Position numbers and translations under genes: made by a program
Notes under the pieces: generated by a model
Seen by the model: the letters and a program-made list of their open reading frames with translations, nothing else
The model's database searches: none
What the model was told of the DNA's origin: nothing
Shown here: in pieces, positions 1-9,746 of the stretch
Position numbering within the stretch: position 1 is the first letter of the stretch
Layout: the number at the start of each line of letters is the position of its first letter
Origin: a virus
Reading direction: 5' to 3' (one strand)
Length of the DNA stretch: 23,828 nt
Virus record (IMG/VR): IMGVR_UViG_3300003937_000030
Span: 1-23,828 of that record

Positions 1-1
1 A

Positions 2-3000
2 AAGTATATATTTGGTGATTGGAGTACAAGTTGGATGGGCAATAGTGGAAACCTCTATTCACTCGAAGAGAATCCAGAAGGACTTTCTGCGAGTTTTACT
101 ATCACGCCTAATGCTGTTAACGGAGCAAATCACTCTCATACGTGTGAATTGACTGCTTCTCAGGTTGAATACTGTCAGGCAAATCCCGGAAATACAGTAG
201 TTGTCGTTCAGTCGGATAATGTTCACGCTGAAAGTTATACACATACATTCACAATTATGTGGAATGCTACGTTTAATCAATGGAATCTATTATCACAGAC
301 TAACCCAGAGAATCACGATGTATTCACATTTGTTGAATATTCATCTACTCCGGGTTGGACAAGAAAACATCTATCTTTTTGGGATGACCCAAATCTAACA
401 CTAACAACGCACGGAGAATCCTTGCTTTGTATAGGAGAAGATACAGATGGTGAATTATATATTGCGACAAGGCTTGGTATTAATACTTATCAGTCTACTG
501 GTCAAAACAATACTGACTTATACAAATTAACACAGACATTTGATTCGTCTACTGAAACGGGAGCGGCGGCTCAAATTCCTGCTTCTGAAATGGCTCATAT
601 TCACGGTTACAGAATAGAATATGATGTTGCTACTGAATTATTCTCTGCAACTGAGATATCTGATATTGAAATGACTGTCTGGGATTCTTTCTATCCGATT
701 TGGCAAGAACCTAATGACCCTCCTTCTCACGTCCATCCAGTTTCATCTGCTTGGAGTGGAGTTATAGATGAGGAGATAAGACTCGGTTCATCCGCAGGTT
801 GGCATTATAATACTGAAACAGAGGCTTGGGAACCATATGATACTGGAACTGATACACCATATCAGGTCGTACAGGACGAAGATGAAACCTCTTTCTATAT
901 TGAAACTGCACCTATTGTTGAAATTATTGCGGCTCACGAATATGGAGAGAACGCTCATATTCACTACTTTGATTCGAGCGCACTGGACACATTTGGTTCT
1001 AATTCTGACAGAAAAGCCGTTCCAATTACAAGACTACAGGCAGAAGAACTGGCGAATGGTGTAGTAAATGAAGTTATGGTCTATTCTTCTATAGAGGATT
1101 CTGGACAACATCTTCATTATCACGAATATAGAGTTATGTGGAATCTTTCCACACAGCAATTCGTGGCAGATGAAATCGCTGAAATGTGGGATGTTAATAA
1201 CACAGGCGAGTTTACGGCAGTAGATACACATCTACGAACACACGAACATACGCTTCTTGTTAATTCCATTATGACTCACTTAGGATGGAATGGTACACCA
1301 TTGTATACTGCCCCATCTGTCGGGATGAATATGGCGCACGATTGGGACGAACTAGAAGGCTCAGAACTTGACCACAATCATATATTTGATTCCACATATC
1401 TAGATACTGTCGGAGCGAATGACGGAAGACAGGCACTTCCACTAGATGATAATCAGGCAACTGATTTGATTAATGGAGATGTTCCTTCAGTTATGGTATA
1501 TTCTTCTATTGCAAATTCAGACCATTATCACGGAATAGAAATTACATATGATACAAATACATTAAGTTTTATAGCAGAAGATAAGGAAAAGTGGGAGTCA
1601 TCTGACGGACATCAATTCTATTCTGCCAATCCACGGTCTCACGCACATCCTACATCCATTCAGAGTTTATTCTCTATGGCAGGATACAATGAGACAATGA
1701 CGATTAAACCTACGTTTGCTTCTCCGGGCTATCCATATCCCGGTGGTTCACATCCTCACTTCCACAATAATACTATTGTAGGACCGTTTGCGGAAGGACC
1801 AGAGGCAGGAAATACAAACAATGCTCACGGATTATCGTTTGAAGAAGGAATGCAGTTAATAGATGAAGTTGTCGATTATGTTAGAATCTATGACTCTATT
1901 GAGGGCGCACATTTCCACGAATACATTGTAAAATATGACACAGTAAATAATATATTCTATGCTGATTCATCTATTACTTGGATTCGAGGTGGAATTGAAG
2001 ACCCGATTCAGGACGTAAATAAATATTATATTTCAGTAGTAGAGAATGCGGCTGAAGGACTGCATTGGCATAACTTAACAATAGATTGGAATCCATATAG
2101 TTTGCCTACACCACAACAAACTGGTGGAAGCATATATATCACTAAGGTTGTAGCAACGGATGAAGTGTTGACGGCTTCTCCTTCAACTGAAGTCACACAA
2201 ACAAGTACGGAATTAATTCCAGTAACAACAACGTATAACGATACGCCATCTACTGGCGATACTACAGTTGTTATTACGTATAGTGACCAAGTAACGACTA
2301 CAACAACCGTTACGACTGAAATAACGACTACAACTACTACAGTCACGCATTATTCTGATTATAGTACGTCTACAGTAGTCGGTAGTCCAGTAGTAACATC
2401 AGAAGTAACAACAAGCAGTACAACGGCAACGGTAGAGGACGAAACGGAGAGGAAAACTTATGTAAATACTGTTCTTCAAGCGAACAATCCTCCTATCCTA
2501 TATATTCAGCCATCGTTTATTGCGGGTATCGGAAGTCACGACCACTTGTTATATGAAGATTGTGAACTTGATACGGCAGGACAGTATCAGGGAAGAATGT
2601 GTGAGCCGATTACACTTGCACAAGCAAATGATTTAATTAATGCCCAGAATGCGAATTATGGATTTATATTCTTCGATTCGCCAAACGGGGCAAACTCTCA
2701 TTATCACGGATATACAATTAAGTTCAATCCGAATATGGGAACAGATGGAGAATTCATAGTCACTGGTGTCTCACAATGGGATATCATAGCAGGCACATCG
2801 ACATATGTACATAAATTCACATTATCAGGAGGGTATCACGACCACGATTACTGGATTTCTGTGTCAGACTATACGGCATTATTAACAGGAACTTATGTTA
2901 CTACGCCACAGAGAGATTCAACTCACGCGGCACAATATACTCACGAACTTGTGCTAGAATGGGATGGGTCAACATACAATATTATATCGCAGACAAGTGA

Positions 3001-3148
3001 TTATGACAATCACGACACGATATCATATTTAGGAAGTGTTCCATTAGGTGGAGAATGGCAACAAAATACAAGCGGAGTGGGGCTAGGAGACCACGTTCAT
3101 ACTGTCGTAGTAGATGATACTAACGTATGGCCTGTTCCTGCTTCATAA
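2..3148 (+). CDS. His-rich repeat virion protein, 5'-truncated (gp7 position)
   Basis: The reading frame is open from the window edge. The ATG at 35 has no purine-rich ribosome site and coding-like sequence runs through it, so I treat the gene as entering from the left. It has at least 1048 residues. It carries about 16 His-x-His sites, many in repeats of roughly 130 residues with the pattern HxHxFDS...LDT...PI...QA..LING...VMVYSSI....HxH..x(I/V)xY. A different HxH module lies at each end (122-333 and 2920-3018), marked by HAExYTHTFT-W-LLSQT. A Thr-rich linker interrupts the series at about 2164-2445. In T4 the gene before gp8 is gp7, a wedge protein of about 1030 residues, so this could be a gp7 C-terminal extension or a separate fibre-like protein; I see no decisive gp7 motif. 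A late promoter lies just after its stop, so the next gene can be transcribed independently. Structural role likely, exact identity unknown. Confidence 0.75.
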   Translation, partial: KYIFGDWSTSWMGNSGNLYSLEENPEGLSASFTITPNAVNGANHSHTCELTASQVEYCQANPGNTVVVVQSDNVHAESYTHTFTIMWNATFNQWNLLSQTNPENHDVFTFVEYSSTPGWTRKHLSFWDDPNLTLTTHGESLLCIGEDTDGELYIATRLGINTYQSTGQNNTDLYKLTQTFDSSTETGAAAQIPASEMAHIHGYRIEYDVATELFSATEISDIEMTVWDSFYPIWQEPNDPPSHVHPVSSAWSGVIDEEIRLGSSAGWHYNTETEAWEPYDTGTDTPYQVVQDEDETSFYIETAPIVEIIAAHEYGENAHIHYFDSSALDTFGSNSDRKAVPITRLQAEELANGVVNEVMVYSSIEDSGQHLHYHEYRVMWNLSTQQFVADEIAEMWDVNNTGEFTAVDTHLRTHEHTLLVNSIMTHLGWNGTPLYTAPSVGMNMAHDWDELEGSELDHNHIFDSTYLDTVGANDGRQALPLDDNQATDLINGDVPSVMVYSSIANSDHYHGIEITYDTNTLSFIAEDKEKWESSDGHQFYSANPRSHAHPTSIQSLFSMAGYNETMTIKPTFASPGYPYPGGSHPHFHNNTIVGPFAEGPEAGNTNNAHGLSFEEGMQLIDEVVDYVRIYDSIEGAHFHEYIVKYDTVNNIFYADSSITWIRGGIEDPIQDVNKYYISVVENAAEGLHWHNLTIDWNPYSLPTPQQTGGSIYITKVVATDEVLTASPSTEVTQTSTELIPVTTTYNDTPSTGDTTVVITYSDQVTTTTTVTTEITTTTTTVTHYSDYSTSTVVGSPVVTSEVTTSSTTATVEDETERKTYVNTVLQANNPPILYIQPSFIAGIGSHDHLLYEDCELDTAGQYQGRMCEPITLAQANDLINAQNANYGFIFFDSPNGANSHYHGYTIKFNPNMGTDGEFIVTGVSQWDIIAGTSTYVHKFTLSGGYHDHDYWISVSDYTALLTGTYVTTPQRDSTHAAQYTHELVLEWDGSTYNIISQTSDYDNHDTISYLGSVPLGGEWQQNTSGVGLGDHVHTVVVDDTNVWPVPAS
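954..2620 (+). repeat. Tandem protein repeats with period near 390 bases
   Basis: Repeat units begin with HxH and a following DxxxLDT-like stretch at about 954, 1372, 1757 and 2537. The spacing is about 418, 385 and 780 bases (two periods). The unit expected near 2150 is missing or replaced by the Thr-rich stretch. The units are diverged at DNA level and recognised by protein pattern. Confidence 0.6.
2164..2445 (+). repeat. Thr/Ser/Val-rich low-complexity linker
   Basis: About 90 residues are dominated by Thr with Val, Ser and Glu. The core is runs such as TTTTTVTTEITTTTTTV, and at DNA level aacgactacaac occurs twice. It lacks the HxH units found on either side. It probably forms an extended stalk or linker between folded modules; this is inference. 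Confidence 0.6.
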
Positions 3149-3173
3149 ATGAAATATTTTAATCAAACAAACG

Positions 3174-3181
3174 TATAAATA
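3174..3181 (+). promoter_or_regulatory. T4-type late promoter (TATAAATA)
   Basis: An exact match to the T4 late-promoter octamer lies in the 81-base gap between the His-rich gene and gp8. It ends 48 bases before the gp8 ATG. In T4 this element is read by gp55 with the gp45 clamp. The same octamer stands before the genes at 17963 and 21622, which supports it being real. Confidence 0.75.
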
Positions 3182-3182
3182 G

Positions 3183-3202
3183 TTCTGATTAGATAATCAG
3201 AA
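3183..3202 (+). other. Perfect inverted repeat in the gp8 leader
   Basis: Arms ttctgatta and taatcagaa (9 bases each) flank a 2-base centre. It starts two bases after the late-promoter octamer, at or near the expected transcript start. It is AT-rich with no T tract after it, so it is not a typical terminator. It may be a 5' leader hairpin or a protein-binding palindrome. Confidence 0.5.
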
Positions 3203-3229
3203 TTAATACAATTAATAGGAGTTAGCAAA

Positions 3230-4240
3230 ATGGGTGCAATTGTAACCAGTAAATTCAGAACACAGAACTTGATGGTTTTCATTAACCAGTTCAAAACTAC
3301 TGGTTCTGTTGACGACAACTTCCTGTACCTCGGATTTGGACGAAGCGATGCTTGGCCTAACGATGCACAGGGCAACGATGAGAGTTCAGGTAACTTTACG
3401 CTACCTGACCCACTAGATGAGGATGAGGGACAGTACTGGGTAGATATTGTAGGTACTAAGCGAATCCAGAATGATGATATTTCTCCAGTGTTACCACGAA
3501 TAAACTGGGACACAGGTGATACTATCGCATTTGACGGAGATACAGCAAACGGAATTACGGGCATTGATGAGCCGGGTCGTTCTTTTGTATCTAAAGTCGG
3601 AAGTCACAGTATTGTGATGAATTCCGAATATCGAGTTTATATGTGTACAGGCGAACCATCTGGCGGAAAATGCTATGTTGGTGGAGTCTTTGACGGTGGA
3701 ACTGCTGTTTCACGTACAACGTGTGAAGGAACTGTAGGTGGACTTTGGTTACCTACTGGTGCTTCTGAAGAACCAACTGGATACACAGGTGACCCTGCGG
3801 GTTTAGTCAAACAAGCAATCAGTACTTCTGATAACTATGTTTGGACTTTCCTCTATAAACTAGAGTTAAATGATATTATTAATAGTACCACGAACGATTG
3901 GATGCCAGTTATCTATGATAACGGAGTTCTTGCGGGTTCTGAGCAAGCAGATTTCGGAGACACAGAATCAATCTTTACAGCGAAAACGCATCACGGACTA
4001 ATTCACGTTAGATTGGAAACCTCAGACGGATTCCCAGAAAACGATGACTTTAGACAAATCGGACTTCTTCGTAACCCAGAACTAGCAGGTGGTGGAACGA
4101 AGGCTCAAGCATCTGTTTACGCTGATGCAAGTACTTCACTGGAAACTGATAGTGGACAGTTGATTTACCTTGAGAACAGACGTGCGATTACACGTGCCTC
4201 TGACCAGATTGAGGATTTGAAACTCGTTGTAGAATTCTAA
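3230..4240 (+). CDS. 8: Baseplate wedge protein gp8
   Basis: 336 residues, against 334 in T4 gp8. As I recall the T4 protein, the match runs from the N-terminus (AIVTSKFRT, then FGRSxxW) to the C-terminus (SGxxIYxENR followed by DQxEx). gp8 is a dimeric wedge subunit joining gp6, gp7 and gp10 in the baseplate. Residues about 138-177 hold a Cys/Trp segment: Cys139, Cys148, a Cys165-Glu pair and Trp173 followed by Pro. T4 gp8 has a similar C...(E)C..GGKWTP segment at this place from memory, so it looks like a family feature. Related segments recur in two other proteins of this window. The start is set by AGGAG at 3217-3221, 8 bases before the ATG. A late promoter at 3174 drives it and a GC-rich hairpin follows the stop. 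Confidence 0.93.
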   Translation: MGAIVTSKFRTQNLMVFINQFKTTGSVDDNFLYLGFGRSDAWPNDAQGNDESSGNFTLPDPLDEDEGQYWVDIVGTKRIQNDDISPVLPRINWDTGDTIAFDGDTANGITGIDEPGRSFVSKVGSHSIVMNSEYRVYMCTGEPSGGKCYVGGVFDGGTAVSRTTCEGTVGGLWLPTGASEEPTGYTGDPAGLVKQAISTSDNYVWTFLYKLELNDIINSTTNDWMPVIYDNGVLAGSEQADFGDTESIFTAKTHHGLIHVRLETSDGFPENDDFRQIGLLRNPELAGGGTKAQASVYADASTSLETDSGQLIYLENRRAITRASDQIEDLKLVVEF

Positions 4241-4263
4241 GAACGCATTAGAATGTATATTTA

Positions 4264-4286
4264 CTGCCCCTCGTACCGAGGGGTAG
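4264..4286 (+). other. Strong GC-rich hairpin after gp8
   Basis: Arms ctgcccctcg and cgaggggtag flank a 3-base loop (tac). The stem is 10 pairs with one G-T wobble, and its inner 7 pairs (cccctcg/cgagggg) are perfect. It lies in the gap between gp8 and the DUF4815 gene and stands out in an AT-rich region. No T tract follows on either strand, so it may be a processing or RNA-stability element, or an unusual terminator. Confidence 0.55.
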
Positions 4287-4327
4287 AAAGATTGATAGGA
4301 ATATTTACTTTTAGGATAACATAGCGA

Positions 4328-7300
4328 ATGGCATATAACTTCAACACATCTCCATATTATGATGACTATAATGCGGACGATAAGTTTTTAAAGATTTTGT
4401 TCAATCCCGGGCGTGCAGTGCAGGCAAGGGAACTAACACAAATACAATCAATCCTCCAAAACCAGATGTCTGCTTCGGCAAACCATATCTGGAAAAACGG
4501 TTCTCCCGTTGTTGGTGGAATAGTATCTGTCAACAAAAGAGATTGGATGCAACTCGCGGCAGTTGATACATCTTGGTTGAATCGTGTTGTATATGGAGAA
4601 ACATCTAATGCCGTTGCTATTATTGAGCAACTTCACGATGATGAAACTCAACCTATCTATTATTTCAGAGTACTTTCTGGACAATTTGCTCAATCTGAAA
4701 ATCTTTTCACATACGATACAGTTTGTGAAGGGGGATTTGATGTTAATGGACAATGTGCGGATAACTCTTGGTACGATGCGACTGTATTGTACAAAGCAGG
4801 GGTCATTGTTGCAACTGGTGAAGCACTAGAAGCCAGAGTTGATAATGGAATATATTGGATTGATGGATTTTTTACTCCTGTCCTAGCCCAAAAGATATTC
4901 CTAGACCCACTTTCAGCGACTCCTACAACTAAAGCCGGATTCGATATTGAAGAAGTTATTGTCGAATCAACTACTGACCCACGACTTCTTGACCCTGCAT
5001 CTGGTTTCTATAATCAGAACGCACCCGGTGGCGATAGATATCAACTTAATCTTACATTAGTAGAAGAAGCCAACTCCGCAGAGGCTAACAAGTGGATGTG
5101 GGTAATGGATGTCACGAATGGTGTCATCACAACTAAGTACGAATCCACAGACTATTCATTGTTATCAAATGAAATTGCACAAAGAACTTTTGATGAGTCT
5201 GGAAACTATACTATAAATCCATTCCCTATTGAATTTAAATTAGGGGAAACGGCAGATACATATAAAATTAAAGTAGACCCATCAAAAGCATATATTAATG
5301 GATATGGACACGAACTATTAGTTCCTGTAACGGTTACTGGTGATAGAGCGAGAACTACTCGACATATTGCTAATGACCATATTAATCCAGAATTCGGACC
5401 CTATTTTGAAGTACAATCGCTTGACGATATGTACGGAGTATTTAATGTTGTTAATAAAGAATATGTAATCTTTTCAACAGATACTAACTATACTTCATCG
5501 ACTTCTCCAGTAAATACTATCGGAGAAAGAAAACGTATTACTCACGTCACTAAAGTTGGTAATATGTTTAGAATTTATCTAGAAGATGATACAGGATTAG
5601 ATGCAATATCTCCTGCCCGATACATTGTTTCGGAAACGAATGCAGATGTATACGCAAAATTGTATCGCCCTACTGGTGTTGCAGTTAAGAAGGGTGTCCA
5701 TTATCCTTGGATGTATAAAATAAAAGACATTACTGCATCCTTAACACTAGGACAAGTCACTTATTCAACACAAAAGAACTCAACTGGTATCCTTTCTGGA
5801 GCAGTTGCTTCAGTGCCTGCTGTTTTCAACGATATGCACTGGGAAAGGGTTCTCTATATTTGGGATGAATTCACTCAGTCTGCTATTCCTCAATATGGAA
5901 CAGTTGCATCTGGACCTACTTGGCAAGCAGATTTATCTGGAAACACTACAGCATTAATCACAATTCTAGACCAAGCATCTGGAACGGCTGACACATCATT
6001 ATCTGGACATAATATTTCAATTATGGCAGATATGTATATGAGCAACGCTTCTTGGAGAGCATTGTCTCACGGACAGAACTCTGCCGATGTCGTACTTGAT
6101 GCTAACGATACACTAACTCTAATTCACGCAATCACAGAAATTGTTTCAGTTGTCGCACCAGATACTACTGACGTAACATCATCATTCACATTTTCTGATA
6201 ATAGTACAGACACTACATTTAACGATGCTACGCTAGTTTGGAATGACACAGTTAACGCAAGTCAACCCGGAACATATACAGTAACATACAAATCATATAC
6301 ACACGGTAATATTACGACTGCAAACTATTTCGCAGTCAACTCATATACTGACTCTGGTATCATTTATGACGATGTTGGACCGCACACAGATGCAAAGGGT
6401 CATCTATTTAATAAAGCAGATTACATAGACTTCAGATTCTCAGATGATGATTATGCAGTTGGAACATACTTACCAATACCATCTTCTAATATTTCTGTAT
6501 CTTATGATTTCTATCTTCCACGAAAAGATAGACTAATAATTAATGAAGATGGTAAAATAAAAATTAAACAAGGATTCCCTTCTACTAATCCTGTTCTTCC
6601 TAGAGAAGAAGAGACAGAGATGACCTTGTATAATATGTTTGTGCCTGCATACACATATAATCACAAAAATATTAACGTAGCCCACGTAAAAAATAAAAGA
6701 TTTACGATGCAAGATATTAGAGGCATCGAAAATAGACTACAAAATCTTGAATATTACACAGCATTAAATCTTCTCGAAAAGAAAACATCTGATATGCAAG
6801 TAGTTGATACTGCGGGTATGATGAGATACAAGAATGGAATCTTAGTTGACCCGTTTGTAGACCACGGAATCGGAGATGTTATCGATGAAGCATACTATTG
6901 TTCTATCTATCCAGAAGCCCGTATTTGTACAGTTCCTTATAAGATGTACGGAATGGACTGCGAAGGTGGAGTTGGAACGGATGTTAAATTAAATAATCTT
7001 ACATATACTCTGGACTTTAACGTCAAAGAGGCTTGGATTACACAGCCAATGGGAACACAAGTCATTAACTTGAATCCATTTGCACGTAAATCTTGGGTAG
7101 GATTCTGTACATTGACTCCTCAATCAGATACTTGGTTCGAGGAACTCTATATGCCTGATGTTATTATCGAAAATGAAAACAATAACGCTGTTAGACAACA
7201 AGTAGAAACTTTTGGAGTACAGACACGATGGAATGCTTGGCAGACTGAATGGTCTGGATGGGCTGATATCGGAAGCAGAGATAATGTTCAGTCTGGAACT

Positions 7301-9736
7301 GAGGTTACTTTTGGTGGATTTGCAGGAGAGTTTGGATTTAGAACTGGTCAACAACAAGGTCGATGGGGAATTCCTTCTATGTCTGCCGAAGCGTGGCGAT
7401 TGACGGAGACGGTTGAAACTTGGCAGATGGACCAACAAGAAACACAGAATCAAGCAAGAACTGGAGAACGCTCTTGGTTAGAAATCAATGATATTCGTAC
7501 ACAAGTTGGAGATAGATTTGTTGATTCTTCTGCTATTCCTTGGATGAGAAGTGTTCCTGTTACTATTGACGTAGAAAAATTACGTCCTAATACAGTAATG
7601 CACTTCCAATTTGATGAAGTAGACGTTGATGCGTATATCACTCCACAGGGTGGCGCACAGGGTGACCCAGTAATGACAAACTCTATCGGACAAATTCAAG
7701 GAGCAGTATTACAGATTCCTTCAGAAGGACCAAACGGAGTACGAATCAGAACTGGAATGAAGTTGTTACATATGAAAGACCACTTCGCAGACCCAACGAT
7801 GATGACTACTCAAGCAGTAGGAGTATTTACTTCTGCGGGTACATTGGACAGACGACAACGTGATATTCTATCTACACTAGAAAGTTTCAGAGTTGATGAA
7901 GTAATTAATGACACAAGGGCAATTCTAGGAGACACTCGAACTGTTACTCAATCAGAAGTCGTTTCATCTCAACGTGATACACGAATGGTTATTGGTGGAT
8001 GGTTTGACCCAGTAGCAGAATCATTCCTAGTAGCGGATGAAGAAGGTGGAGTTTTTGTAGACTCAGTAGACTTGTTCTTCTGGTCGAAAGATGATGAACA
8101 AACTCCTGTTAGAGTCGAACTCAGAACAATGATTAACGGATTCCCAACACAACAAGTAATCCCTATGGCTTCTGCGATGCTTTATCCAGATGACGTATCT
8201 ACTTCTACTAACGGAAGTGTTTCTACACGATTCCAATTCGCAGACCCAATTTATCTAATGAATAATACTGAATATTGCTTTGTTGTAATATCAGACTCAT
8301 TGAAATACAATATGTGGATTTCTGAATTAGGAGAAGTTGACTTACTGACAGGAAAATATGTCTCTGAGCAACCATATCTTGGTTCGATGTTTACTTCTCA
8401 GAATAACTCTACTTGGACACCTGAACAGTTAAAAGATATCAAATTTGATATGAATATCTGTCAATTTGTACCAAACGGAAATCTTCAAATTAATATGAAG
8501 CCATATTCTGATATTAAAGAAGCATCACGATATATGCCTAACTTCCAACCATTAATTATATCTGGAACTAAGTTTGAGATGGAAGGAATTATCAACGGAG
8601 ATACAGCAAATGCACGAGGCGGAATTCAAGACAATGTAGATGTTGTACTTGATGACTCAGTAACTCTAGACGGTTCTCATACAATCGCGGCAGGATATTC
8701 GCACACGCCTATATCTTATGCTACGACTTGGGAGACTGATAATACTAATATATCACCCGTTCTAAATAAAGAAAGATTATCAACCGTACTTGTTGATTCA
8801 ATCATTTGGGATACTGCACCTACTGTTAAGAATCAGAAGGGAATTTATCAGACAAAAGATGTTAAATTAGCAAATCCGGCACAGGATTTACAAATGTGGT
8901 TGGCGATACAAGAAGTGCCTAACACATATGTCAAAGTTTATTATGATACAGGACTAGTTATACCACGATACATTACGACTACACCATATGCAAATACAGT
9001 TACACACGGTGATTATAATGTAAATGATTTTGAAGAGTATTATGCTCACATTTATCCAAGTGGCACTAATAGTCCAGAAAACACAATTACTAATAACAAC
9101 TCATCAATCGCAAGTTGGACAGGAGTTATTGCGGCTCCAATGGGTGGAGCATCCGCAGAAGTTTCTACAGCATATGTTGACGGAGATGATGACCCTGCGA
9201 ACTTAACTTTGATGCACCTTGTCGATATAAGTAATATGAAGGACATCATACGAACTTGCTTTATATGTAAAGAAGATTTGCAAGGCGTTACGGCTGATGC
9301 TACAGGAAGCAGTTATCCTTACTCAGAGACAGATTTCACTCTTTATGACGTTGGTGACATCTGGTTCGGTATGTGGGATGATGATTTGAATAGGAAATTC
9401 TATAAGAAAGTCTTATTTCCAGATGGTACAGTAGGGAAGGAAGAAGTTCCTATTCTCGAAATTGATTCTATCGTTCCTCAAGAGCATCCAGATTACCCAA
9501 TTGGATTAGCGGTTATCGAAGAAGACCCAGTCCAATGGAGAGAAATGAAGGACTCTGGGGTTACTGTCACGAATACGTCTGTAGTGACTAACTTAGAATT
9601 TATTGAACACACATTTACCCCATTGAAGAAAGTGCCTGACGAATTTGACCACTTTAGAATTAAAATTGAACTACATACCACTCATCGATGCTATTTGCCT
9701 GCAATTAGAGAGATGAGAGTATTGGCAATGACATAG
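4328..9736 (+). CDS. Giant DUF4815 baseplate/virion structural protein
   Basis: 1802 residues. The N-terminus (YYDDYN..DKFLKILFNPGRAVQARELTQ.QSILQNQ) is the signature of DUF4815 proteins, large structural proteins encoded next to the baseplate wedge genes in T4-like cyanophages and relatives. A central conserved part (residues about 770-890, with FTMQDIRGIENRLQNLEYY and VDPFVDH) and a later part (about 1290-1380, NNTEYCFVV followed by GS.F.S.N.STWTPEQ) fit the family as I know it. Around residues 600-680 an Ig-like beta stretch is visible. It replaces or incorporates the T4 gp9/gp10 position after gp8, so attachment of fibres to the wedge is a plausible role; this is inference. The ribosome site is aggataa at 4313-4319. 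It has no HxH modules, unlike its neighbours. Confidence 0.85.
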   Translation: MAYNFNTSPYYDDYNADDKFLKILFNPGRAVQARELTQIQSILQNQMSASANHIWKNGSPVVGGIVSVNKRDWMQLAAVDTSWLNRVVYGETSNAVAIIEQLHDDETQPIYYFRVLSGQFAQSENLFTYDTVCEGGFDVNGQCADNSWYDATVLYKAGVIVATGEALEARVDNGIYWIDGFFTPVLAQKIFLDPLSATPTTKAGFDIEEVIVESTTDPRLLDPASGFYNQNAPGGDRYQLNLTLVEEANSAEANKWMWVMDVTNGVITTKYESTDYSLLSNEIAQRTFDESGNYTINPFPIEFKLGETADTYKIKVDPSKAYINGYGHELLVPVTVTGDRARTTRHIANDHINPEFGPYFEVQSLDDMYGVFNVVNKEYVIFSTDTNYTSSTSPVNTIGERKRITHVTKVGNMFRIYLEDDTGLDAISPARYIVSETNADVYAKLYRPTGVAVKKGVHYPWMYKIKDITASLTLGQVTYSTQKNSTGILSGAVASVPAVFNDMHWERVLYIWDEFTQSAIPQYGTVASGPTWQADLSGNTTALITILDQASGTADTSLSGHNISIMADMYMSNASWRALSHGQNSADVVLDANDTLTLIHAITEIVSVVAPDTTDVTSSFTFSDNSTDTTFNDATLVWNDTVNASQPGTYTVTYKSYTHGNITTANYFAVNSYTDSGIIYDDVGPHTDAKGHLFNKADYIDFRFSDDDYAVGTYLPIPSSNISVSYDFYLPRKDRLIINEDGKIKIKQGFPSTNPVLPREEETEMTLYNMFVPAYTYNHKNINVAHVKNKRFTMQDIRGIENRLQNLEYYTALNLLEKKTSDMQVVDTAGMMRYKNGILVDPFVDHGIGDVIDEAYYCSIYPEARICTVPYKMYGMDCEGGVGTDVKLNNLTYTLDFNVKEAWITQPMGTQVINLNPFARKSWVGFCTLTPQSDTWFEELYMPDVIIENENNNAVRQQVETFGVQTRWNAWQTEWSGWADIGSRDNVQSGTEVTFGGFAGEFGFRTGQQQGRWGIPSMSAEAWRLTETVETWQMDQQETQNQARTGERSWLEINDIRTQVGDRFVDSSAIPWMRSVPVTIDVEKLRPNTVMHFQFDEVDVDAYITPQGGAQGDPVMTNSIGQIQGAVLQIPSEGPNGVRIRTGMKLLHMKDHFADPTMMTTQAVGVFTSAGTLDRRQRDILSTLESFRVDEVINDTRAILGDTRTVTQSEVVSSQRDTRMVIGGWFDPVAESFLVADEEGGVFVDSVDLFFWSKDDEQTPVRVELRTMINGFPTQQVIPMASAMLYPDDVSTSTNGSVSTRFQFADPIYLMNNTEYCFVVISDSLKYNMWISELGEVDLLTGKYVSEQPYLGSMFTSQNNSTWTPEQLKDIKFDMNICQFVPNGNLQINMKPYSDIKEASRYMPNFQPLIISGTKFEMEGIINGDTANARGGIQDNVDVVLDDSVTLDGSHTIAAGYSHTPISYATTWETDNTNISPVLNKERLSTVLVDSIIWDTAPTVKNQKGIYQTKDVKLANPAQDLQMWLAIQEVPNTYVKVYYDTGLVIPRYITTTPYANTVTHGDYNVNDFEEYYAHIYPSGTNSPENTITNNNSSIASWTGVIAAPMGGASAEVSTAYVDGDDDPANLTLMHLVDISNMKDIIRTCFICKEDLQGVTADATGSSYPYSETDFTLYDVGDIWFGMWDDDLNRKFYKKVLFPDGTVGKEEVPILEIDSIVPQEHPDYPIGLAVIEEDPVQWREMKDSGVTVTNTSVVTNLEFIEHTFTPLKKVPDEFDHFRIKIELHTTHRCYLPAIREMRVLAMT

Positions 9737-9746
9737 GAGAACGGAA

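Noticed and set aside
35-43. ATG at 35 as the start of the first gene
   Set aside because: No ribosome site before it, and the frame is open with plausible coding sequence back to base 2, so the gene most likely starts outside the window.
2026-2346. Minus-strand Val-rich open frame opposite the Thr-rich linker
   Set aside because: It is the reverse reading of Thr codons (ACN gives Val-type codons) with no ribosome site; the + strand frame is continuous.
2164-2445. CRISPR-like or regulatory DNA repeats in the Thr-rich stretch
   Set aside because: Short irregular repeats arise from Thr codons within an open frame; there are no uniform repeat and spacer lengths.
3163-3564. Minus-strand open frame over the start of gp8
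   Set aside because: It overlaps the late promoter and the well-supported gp8; no ribosome site or recognisable product.
4264-4310. Rho-independent terminator after gp8
   Set aside because: The stem is strong but no T tract follows on either strand, so it is listed only as a hairpin.
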